13,122 nucleotides of DNA, taken from an uncultured Lachnospiraceae bacterium. Lineage in GTDB: Bacteria > Bacillota > Clostridia > Lachnospirales > Lachnospiraceae. The number at the start of each line of letters is the position of its first letter. Within the stretch, counting starts at the first letter, position 1. The notes beneath the pieces are model-generated. The model was not told the origin of the DNA and searched no databases. It saw only the letters and a list, made by a program, of their open reading frames with translations. Location: assembly GCA_902797785.1 (NCBI GenBank), contig CADBUD010000203.1:1-13122 (forward strand). Direction: 5' to 3'. Made by a program: the position numbers and the translations under genes. Below are positions 7,995 through 13,122 of this stretch, in pieces.

Positions 7995-8178
7995 CAAATT
8001 CAACCTCCCTATCTCGGGCAAAAAGACACGCGAAATATGCTGGTCCTTACACAAGCGTACGCATAAAAGATACGAGATGATGCTCATCACATCATCTCTA
8101 TCTCGTTCGCCCATGCCATGCATATGCGATTCTTTATGTCATTTTGTCAAATTTTCCTGCATTCCCATCGTCATTTCT
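7995..8178 (-). other. Structured 184-nt gap between fabK and fabD
   Basis: No convincing gene is present. On the minus strand the gap contains a perfect 9-bp hairpin GAGATGATG/CATCATCTC (8090-8098 with 8074-8082, 7-nt loop). An alternative perfect 7-bp stem ACGAGAT/ATCTCGT (8100-8106 with 8072-8078) cannot form at the same time. An outer CGCATA/TATGCG pairing (8123-8128 with 8060-8065) encloses both. Self-palindromes GCATATGC (8120-8127) and GCGTACGC (8055-8062) flank the core. No U-run follows, so it is not a standard terminator. It may be an mRNA processing or attenuation element, or the remains of a small repeat insertion. Confidence 0.5.
8004..8010 (-). promoter_or_regulatory. Ribosome binding site of fabD
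   Basis: AGGGAGG, 9 nt upstream of ATG 7994. It supports the 308-residue FabD over the longer open frame starting at 8123. Confidence 0.75.
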
Positions 8179-9111
8179 TTATTCTGCGTATTTTTTAAGT
8201 AACTGCTCTGCATCCCCCATGATTTCTTCCAGGATTTCCTGACAGGATGCTCCCTCTTTGATCAGTCCGGCAATCTGACCCGCCATGATCGTTCCATTGA
8301 CGACATCTCCGTCAATCACTGCATTTCGGAGAGAACCTAAGGTCAGCTGCTCAAGCTCTTCCAGCGTCGCCCCCTCGCTCTCCATGCGAAGATATTCTTT
8401 GGTCATTTTGTTCCGGATACACCGAACCGGATGCCCGGTAGAACGTCCGGTAACGGCTGAATCAATGTCCTTGGCCTTATAAATCTTCTCTTTATAGTTT
8501 TCATGCACGATCGATTCTTTTGCGGTCACAAAGCGTGTTCCCATCTGGACTCCCTCTGCTCCCAGCATCAATGCTGCCGCAAAGCCTCTGCCATCCGCAA
8601 TGCCTCCGGCTGCAATGACCGGAATCTCTACGGCATCCACGACCTGCGGAACAAGTGCCATGGTCGTCTGCTGGCCAATATGTCCTCCGGACTCGGTTCC
8701 CTCCGCAACAACAGCATCCGCGCCGCTCTTTTCCATCATACGAGCCATCGCCACACTTGCCACGACCGGAATCACGGTCACTCCGTGTTCTTTCCAGAGC
8801 TTCATGTATTTACCAGGATTTCCGGCTCCCGTCGTCACGACAGGAACCCCTTCCTCAACGATGATCTCTGCCACTGCGTCAGAATTTGGATTCATCAGCA
8901 TGACATTGACCCCGAAAGGACGATCCGTCAGCTTTTTCGCCTCCCGGATCTGCTCCCGCACGATTTCCGCCGGCGCGCTCGCCGCCCCAATCAATCCCAG
9001 ACCTCCTGCATTGGATACTGCAGCCGCAAGATGATACTCTGCCACCCATGCCATGCCGCCCTGGATGATGGGATATTCTGTCTTTAAAAGTTCTGTCAGT
9101 CTTGTTTTCAT
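8179..9111 (-). CDS. fabK: FMN-dependent enoyl-ACP reductase II
   Basis: Performs the last reduction of the elongation cycle, trans-2-enoyl-ACP to acyl-ACP, using FMN and NAD(P)H. The 310-residue chain is a TIM-barrel flavoprotein of the nitronate monooxygenase-like superfamily. It has QGGMAWVA (17-24) near the N-terminus, the ESGGHIG motif with the conserved His144, AAGGIADGRG (167-176) and GVQMGTRF (187-194) for phosphate and flavin binding. The gene begins one base after the acpP stop and lacks a strong ribosome site of its own, so it is probably coupled to acpP translation. No fabI homologue is in the window. Organisms relying on FabK are generally insensitive to triclosan (family knowledge). 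A nitronate monooxygenase is the only serious alternative, and the operon context argues against it. Confidence 0.96.
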   Translation of the reverse strand: MKTRLTELLKTEYPIIQGGMAWVAEYHLAAAVSNAGGLGLIGAASAPAEIVREQIREAKKLTDRPFGVNVMLMNPNSDAVAEIIVEEGVPVVTTGAGNPGKYMKLWKEHGVTVIPVVASVAMARMMEKSGADAVVAEGTESGGHIGQQTTMALVPQVVDAVEIPVIAAGGIADGRGFAAALMLGAEGVQMGTRFVTAKESIVHENYKEKIYKAKDIDSAVTGRSTGHPVRCIRNKMTKEYLRMESEGATLEELEQLTLGSLRNAVIDGDVVNGTIMAGQIAGLIKEGASCQEILEEIMGDAEQLLKKYAE

Positions 9112-9112
9112 A

Positions 9113-9346
9113 TTAAGCTTCTACGCCCTTATTCTTCATATAATCGATGATATCTCCTACTGTTGCGATATTCTCCAAATCCTCTGATGGGATTTCTACA
9201 CCGTACTCATCCTCAAAGGCATTGACAAGCTCGAACAGATCCAAAGAATCTGCTCCCAGATCATCCTTGAAATTGGACTCTGCGGTAATCTCTACTCCAT
9301 CTAAGTTTAACTGCTCCTGAATGATTTCTACAACTCTTTCTAACAT
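9113..9346 (-). CDS. acpP: Acyl carrier protein
   Basis: Carries the growing acyl chain on a phosphopantetheine arm between the Fab enzymes. The product is 77 residues and strongly acidic, as is usual for ACP. The attachment serine is Ser34 in LGADSLDLFEL. I chose ATG 9346, preceded by AAGGAGAA, which gives the family-typical start MLERVVEII. A longer frame from 9415 would add 23 residues but would start upstream of the predicted transcription start, so it cannot be right. It is the first gene of the fab operon, directly behind a near-consensus promoter, which fits the high ACP level cells need. fabK follows after a single base. Confidence 0.98.
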   Translation of the reverse strand: MLERVVEIIQEQLNLDGVEITAESNFKDDLGADSLDLFELVNAFEDEYGVEIPSEDLENIATVGDIIDYMKNKGVEA

Positions 9347-9352
9347 TGCTCG

Positions 9353-9360
9353 TTCTCCTT
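9353..9360 (-). promoter_or_regulatory. Ribosome binding site of acpP
   Basis: AAGGAGAA, 6 nt upstream of ATG 9346. It decides the ACP start against the longer open frame. Confidence 0.8.
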
Positions 9361-9403
9361 TTTTATTTTTATTTTTAGGCTTTATTTCAGCCAATAAAAA
9401 TGT

Positions 9404-9416
9404 ATTGACGTTCAAA
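9404..9416 (-). promoter_or_regulatory. Possible FabT-like operator at the acpP promoter
   Basis: The minus strand reads TTTGA ACG TCAAT, an inverted repeat (TTGA/TCAA with 3-nt spacer) directly downstream of the -10 box and across the predicted start point. FabT, the MarR-family repressor of fab genes in lactic acid bacteria, binds sites of the form TTTGAnnnTCAAA; this one has a single outer mismatch. The position suits repression. The site is short, so chance occurrence is possible, and no regulator gene is in the window. Confidence 0.35.
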
Positions 9417-9444
9417 GTATATTACCACTTCCAATAATTGTCAA
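9416..9444 (-). promoter_or_regulatory. Strong sigma-A-type promoter of the fab operon
   Basis: On the minus strand a perfect TTGACA (9444-9439) is followed by 17 nt and TATACT (9421-9416). The predicted start point is near 9409, giving a leader of about 63 nt before acpP. A run of A-rich sequence lies upstream (about 9451-9499), which could act as an UP element. I see no other convincing promoter before any fab gene, so it probably drives acpP through fabH as one transcript. Confidence 0.85.
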
Positions 9445-9525
9445 TCGCTTTTCGTATTATTCATTTATTTTTAATTTTTTTTTAACAATTTCTTGTTTTT
9501 ATATTTCGGGACAAGGTTTTTAAAA

Positions 9526-11130
9526 CTACATCTTCTTTTCCCTTTGTTTTTCCACTGCTTCGATTACATGGTCGATCTCGAATCTGCCGATGCAGTATTC
9601 CTTATTACCCTCCATGATCTCCTTTTGTACCTCTTTCGAATTTTTCCATTCCATCCCTTCGATTTCGGATTCCTGAACCTTCAGTGTATCCAGTGGAACC
9701 TCCTTCGAGAGCAGATAGACCTGATTGATCTCGTTATTGCGGAATGGCTTGCCATGGAAGATATACTCCCCGCCTACTTTTTGCTGGAATAATGGCATCA
9801 GATCTTTTGGTGACACCATCAGATTCAGTTCCTCTTTGATCTCACGGACTGCCGCTCCCAGAAATTCCTCCCCGGCATCAACATGTCCTGTACACGCGGC
9901 ATCGAGACATCCCGGAAAAGCATCCTTCGTTTGAGACCTGCGCTGTAAGAGTACATCAAAGCTTCCATCCTCATGCTCTTCCCCGATGATCCAGACATGA
10001 GCGCCCGCATGGAGGTCTCCATCCCTGTGAACCTTGTCCCGGCGCTTGGTCCGCCCTGTTTTGGTTCCGTCCGGACGAAGAACGTCAAAATACTCCTCTC
10101 CTGATGGATTCCTGCTGGATTTTTCACGTTTGATTCTTTTTTTCTTTCCGATCTTTTTGATGATAAGAACGATCACAAAAATAATCAGGCCATAAAATAC
10201 CAGATAAGGAAGGGAACTGATCAGATAGACTGACAGATCGACCAATTCTTCGGCGAGACGCCCCAAATTGTTAAGGAAGCCCTCTGTCATCCGCTCAAAC
10301 GCTCCCGGTTCTTCCTCCGGTTCCGGCTCTGTCATTTCCTTTACCTGCCGGATATTCAGATTCACCGTACTAAAATCGATCTGGTTATCATATACCCGTT
10401 TCTGGGACTCATAATTTTCAAGCTCATACCGGATCTGCGTCAGCTCACTTTCCAACCGGAGGATATCATCCAGATTATCCGCCTGTGCTACCAGCTCATT
10501 TAACCGTTTCTGCTCCTCACGCAGGGAAGCAATATGGCTTTGGACATCTACGTAGTTCAGGGTAACATCATCTACATGCTCTTCATTCTGCGTAACATTC
10601 CCGACATCATTGATCTTATTGGTAAATTTGCTTAGATTCTTTTCCGGGATACGAACAACAAAGCTTGCGCTTTTACTGCCCTCTCCATAGTAATCCGTCC
10701 CATAGACGTTCGAATTTTCAATATAGCCGCCAAGGGCTTCGGTCTGGCTTCGGATACTTGAAATCAGCTTGTCAAATTCGAGGGTCTCTACCACCATATT
10801 TACTGTTTTGATCAGCTTTCGATTGGAGGCGGAATCGTTTTCCTCTGATACCGTTTCTTTTCCTTCTGCCGGCGCGCCAGAGGAAGCGTCATCCTCATAG
10901 ACCTCCTCATCATATTCAGCATTCGCATCATCCTGTGCTGCGTCGCTTGCATTATCCTCCCAGCTGTTCTCATAAACAGCTCCATCATTGGTCGAATTGT
11001 AGGAGGAATATGAATCTCCTGCCACCTGTTTTGCTGTACTTCCACCCGATCCGCCGCATGCCGTGCAAAGGAGGCAAAGACAAGCCACCAGCCATGCCAT
11101 CAACAGGTTTCCTGTTTTTTTCTTTTTCAT
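9526..11130 (-). CDS. DUF4349-type lipoprotein fused to a cytoplasmic Nudix hydrolase
   Basis: The chain has 534 residues and looks like two proteins joined. Residues 1-25 are a signal peptide with a probable lipidation site at Cys25 (CTAC; Cys at -3 is atypical). Residues 30-104 are low-complexity and rich in Ser, Asn, Asp and Glu. Residues about 105-262 match the DUF4349 pattern, with a coiled coil at about 196-250. Residues about 302-325 form a membrane helix followed by a basic stretch (KKIGKKKRIKREK), predicting a cytoplasmic C-terminus. Residues about 346-525 are a Nudix domain resembling the YfcD/IDI-like group, with the box G415-x5-E421-x7-REIKEELNL (Gly of the final EExGU replaced by Asn436). 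The Nudix part should hydrolyse a nucleoside diphosphate-linked compound; the substrate is unknown. A strong TAGGAGAAG ribosome site precedes ATG 11130. No stop, frameshift or in-frame ATG lies at the joint. Confidence 0.85.
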   Translation of the reverse strand: MKKKKTGNLLMAWLVACLCLLCTACGGSGGSTAKQVAGDSYSSYNSTNDGAVYENSWEDNASDAAQDDANAEYDEEVYEDDASSGAPAEGKETVSEENDSASNRKLIKTVNMVVETLEFDKLISSIRSQTEALGGYIENSNVYGTDYYGEGSKSASFVVRIPEKNLSKFTNKINDVGNVTQNEEHVDDVTLNYVDVQSHIASLREEQKRLNELVAQADNLDDILRLESELTQIRYELENYESQKRVYDNQIDFSTVNLNIRQVKEMTEPEPEEEPGAFERMTEGFLNNLGRLAEELVDLSVYLISSLPYLVFYGLIIFVIVLIIKKIGKKKRIKREKSSRNPSGEEYFDVLRPDGTKTGRTKRRDKVHRDGDLHAGAHVWIIGEEHEDGSFDVLLQRRSQTKDAFPGCLDAACTGHVDAGEEFLGAAVREIKEELNLMVSPKDLMPLFQQKVGGEYIFHGKPFRNNEINQVYLLSKEVPLDTLKVQESEIEGMEWKNSKEVQKEIMEGNKEYCIGRFEIDHVIEAVEKQREKKM

Positions 11131-11163
11131 TTTTCTTCTCCTATCCCATCAAGTTCACACCTA

Positions 11164-11193
11164 GATAAAGTTGTCGGATGCCAGTGCTGTCAA
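11164..11193 (-). promoter_or_regulatory. Weak candidate promoter before the lipoprotein-Nudix gene
   Basis: TTGACA (11193-11188) is a perfect -35 box, but the best -10 at 18-nt spacing is TTTATC (11169-11164), a poor match. The gap to nadE is only 67 nt, so the gene may instead be cotranscribed with nadE. Confidence 0.25.
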
Positions 11194-11197
11194 CCAC

Positions 11198-13111
11198 TCA
11201 CATTTCATCCAGTTCGTTTTTCCAGATCTTATAGCTGGCGTCACTTGGCATCCTTAGGTCTCCCCTTGGAGAAACTGCCACCGTTCCGACCTTGGGTCCG
11301 TCCGGGAGACAGGATCGTTTGAACTGCTGTGCAAAGAAACGGCGATAAAAATTCTTTTCCCACTTTAGAATCTCTTCTCCGGAATAGTCTCCTTCAAAGG
11401 TCTGTAATGCGATCCGGAAGATCTTTTTCGGCGGAAAGCCAAGGCGCAGCATGTAATAAAGAAAGAAATCATGCAGCTCATACGGTCCGACAATGTCCTC
11501 TGTCTTTTGATTGATTTCTCCCTCTGATGGCGGTAGAAGCTCCGGACTGACCGGGGTATCCAAAACATCCAGGAGCAGGTGCTTTAGTTCTTCTTTTCCA
11601 CAGACATCCGCATAATAGCGAACCAGATGGCGCACCAGGGTCTTTGGTACGGAGGCATTGACCCCATACATTGACATATGATCTCCGTTATACGTCGCCC
11701 AGCCCAGGGCAAGCTCCGAAAGATCTCCTGTTCCGATGACCAGACCATTCTCCTTATTTGCCAGATCCATCAGCACCTGGGTCCGCTCCCTTGCCTGAGC
11801 ATTTTCGTAGGTCACGTCCAGATTTGTTTCCTCCTGCCCGATATCTTTAAAATGCTGGTTCACAGCATCCCGGATTGGAATTTCAAGCAATGTCACCCCG
11901 AGCTTTTCTGATAATTTCACGGCATTTTGATAGGTCCGGTCTGTCGTCCCAAAGCACGGCATGGTCACACTGAGGATTCCTTTTTTATCCAGGCCACAGG
12001 CATCAAATGCACGGACTGTCACAAGTAGTGCCAGCGTTGAATCCAATCCTCCGGAAATTCCAATCACTGCTTTTTTTGCGCCGGTATGTACCAGACGTTT
12101 CTTCAGTCCCATGGTCTGAATGGATAAAATATCCTCACAGCGGCTGTTCCGGTCGGCAAGCTGCGACGGCACGAAGGGATGCTTTGCAAAGCTTCTGTTC
12201 AGCTTTGTTTCTTCCCATTTTAAAGAAAATTCCCGGATCTCATAGCTTTCCTCCTCTGAGAGCGGTTCAAAGGTCGTGATTCTTCTGCGTTCAAATGCCA
12301 GGCGGTGAATGTCAAGGTCAGCGTAAATTATTCCATTGCAGAACCGCTTTGACTCTGCCAACAGGCTTCCATTTTCCGCGATCAGATCATGTCCGCCAAA
12401 GACCAGATCCGTCGTAGACTCTCCCTCTCCACTGCTCGCATAGAGGTATCCGCAAAGAAGTCTTCCGGACTGTCCCCGGACCAGATCTCTCCGATATGCC
12501 GCCTTTCCGATCACTTCGTCACTGGCAGAAAGATTGACGATCAGAACAGCTCCCGCTCTGGCATGCTCCGTACTGGGCGGATCTGGTGCCCAAAGATCCT
12601 CACAAATCTCTGCTGCGATTGTAAGTGCCGGCATCTGTTTACATTGAAACAGCAGCCTGGTTCCAAACGGAACCTTCTCTCCTTTGATTGTAAGAAATTC
12701 TCCTTTTTTTGGTGCTCTTGTGAAATGACGTTTTTCATAAAATTCCGAATAGTTCGGCAGATGCGTCTTGGGAACAAGTCCAAGAATTCTGCCCCCGCTG
12801 ACGGCGGCCGCAACATTATACAGCTTTCCTTTGATCACCATCGGAAGACCCACAAAAATAATCGCATCCACCCCTTCTGAGGCGAGCCGAATCCGCTCTA
12901 GTCCTTCCTGTGCTCCCAGCAGCAGTGTATCCTGCCAGAACAGATCACTGCAGGTATAGCCGGTAAGACATAACTCCGGAAAAACCAGAAGCTTTGCGCC
13001 CTCATTCGATGCGGTATGAATTGCTTCGATGATTTTATCTGTGTTAAATTCCGTATCTGCCACCTTAAGCTCCGGTGTGACCACGGCTGCCTTAATAAAT
13101 CCGTCTTTCAT
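11198..13111 (-). CDS. nadE: Glutamine-dependent NAD+ synthetase
   Basis: Amidates nicotinic acid adenine dinucleotide to NAD+ with ATP, taking ammonia from glutamine. The 637-residue length fits the two-domain form. Residues 1 to about 290 are a nitrilase-type glutaminase with the triad Glu46 (FPELCLTGY), Lys115 (PKTHLPNY) and Cys170 (AEICEDLW). Residues about 320-637 are the synthetase, with the pyrophosphate-loop SGGLDST (353-359), IGTGDLSELALGW (459-471) and YGVNASVPKTL (482-492). All key residues are present, so it should work without free ammonia. GAGGAGG lies just upstream of ATG 13111, 11 nt from the window edge, so its promoter is not visible. The 67-nt gap to the next gene permits cotranscription. 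No functional tie to fatty acid synthesis is evident beyond cofactor supply. Confidence 0.97.
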   Translation of the reverse strand: MKDGFIKAAVVTPELKVADTEFNTDKIIEAIHTASNEGAKLLVFPELCLTGYTCSDLFWQDTLLLGAQEGLERIRLASEGVDAIIFVGLPMVIKGKLYNVAAAVSGGRILGLVPKTHLPNYSEFYEKRHFTRAPKKGEFLTIKGEKVPFGTRLLFQCKQMPALTIAAEICEDLWAPDPPSTEHARAGAVLIVNLSASDEVIGKAAYRRDLVRGQSGRLLCGYLYASSGEGESTTDLVFGGHDLIAENGSLLAESKRFCNGIIYADLDIHRLAFERRRITTFEPLSEEESYEIREFSLKWEETKLNRSFAKHPFVPSQLADRNSRCEDILSIQTMGLKKRLVHTGAKKAVIGISGGLDSTLALLVTVRAFDACGLDKKGILSVTMPCFGTTDRTYQNAVKLSEKLGVTLLEIPIRDAVNQHFKDIGQEETNLDVTYENAQARERTQVLMDLANKENGLVIGTGDLSELALGWATYNGDHMSMYGVNASVPKTLVRHLVRYYADVCGKEELKHLLLDVLDTPVSPELLPPSEGEINQKTEDIVGPYELHDFFLYYMLRLGFPPKKIFRIALQTFEGDYSGEEILKWEKNFYRRFFAQQFKRSCLPDGPKVGTVAVSPRGDLRMPSDASYKIWKNELDEM

Positions 13112-13122
13112 ACAACCTCCTC

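Noticed and set aside
7995..8123. A 43-codon N-terminal extension of fabD
   Set aside because: It lacks a ribosome site, passes through inverted repeats, and FabD proteins begin at the MKKIAFMFPGQG position.
8503..9087. A 194-codon plus-strand open frame, and many similar plus-strand frames such as 243-770 and 12389-12880
   Set aside because: They lie antisense to genes with clear catalytic motifs, have low-complexity Cys/His/Arg-rich translations, and lack ribosome sites.
9347..9415. A 23-codon N-terminal extension of acpP
   Set aside because: Its ATG would lie upstream of the predicted transcription start near 9409, and the standard ACP start has a good ribosome site.
9484..9497. Hairpin AACAA/TTGTT as a terminator after the lipoprotein-Nudix gene
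   Set aside because: The stem is 5 bp and AT-rich, and on the minus-strand transcript it is followed by A residues, not U residues.
10086..10102. AGGAGAGGAG as a hidden ribosome site for a separate Nudix gene
   Set aside because: It is explained by the codons for Gly-Glu-Glu; the only nearby start-like codon (TTG at 10088) is out of frame with the Nudix domain.
1..13122. CRISPR arrays, tRNA or rRNA genes, transposases, phage or defence genes
   Set aside because: Both strands are accounted for by core metabolic genes and short gaps; no such signatures were seen.

Overview
The window looks like chromosome of a Gram-positive Clostridia member, most likely Lachnospiraceae. The reasons are moderate GC content, strong AGGAGG-type ribosome sites, FabK as the only enoyl-ACP reductase present, a fused acetyl-CoA carboxylase carboxyltransferase, and lipoprotein and NadE proteins of clostridial style. 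This placement is inferred from sequence character, with no database search. Every gene I can support lies on the minus strand, so transcription runs from high to low coordinates.

Layout in transcription order: (1) nadE, glutamine-dependent NAD synthetase (13111-11198). (2) A 534-residue fusion of a DUF4349-type lipoprotein, one membrane helix and a cytoplasmic Nudix hydrolase (11130-9526). (3) An AT-rich gap with a near-consensus promoter and a possible FabT-like operator (about 9404-9444). (4) A type II fatty acid synthesis operon: acpP, fabK, fabD, fabG, fabF, fabZ, an accD-accA fusion and fabH (9346-1575). (5) A gap with a second good promoter and an 11-bp inverted repeat in the leader (1421-1524). 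(6) A GGDEF diguanylate cyclase that runs off the low-coordinate edge (1415 to <1).

The fab genes form an almost complete initiation and elongation set. AccDA transfers carboxyl to acetyl-CoA, FabD loads malonyl onto ACP, FabH starts chains, FabF extends them, and FabG, FabZ and FabK reduce, dehydrate and reduce again. The biotin carrier (accB) and biotin carboxylase (accC), which often sit in clostridial fab operons, are absent here, as is any linked regulator gene. Most junctions are tight (1-90 nt). The exceptions are the two flanking fabD: 184 nt before it and 151 nt after it, both rich in inverted repeats. The one after fabD looks like a dispersed palindromic repeat.

The window is mostly core metabolism and I do not see a wholly new system. 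The points most worth checking are the lipoprotein-Nudix fusion, the structured inserts around fabD, the GGDEF leader, and the missing accB/accC.
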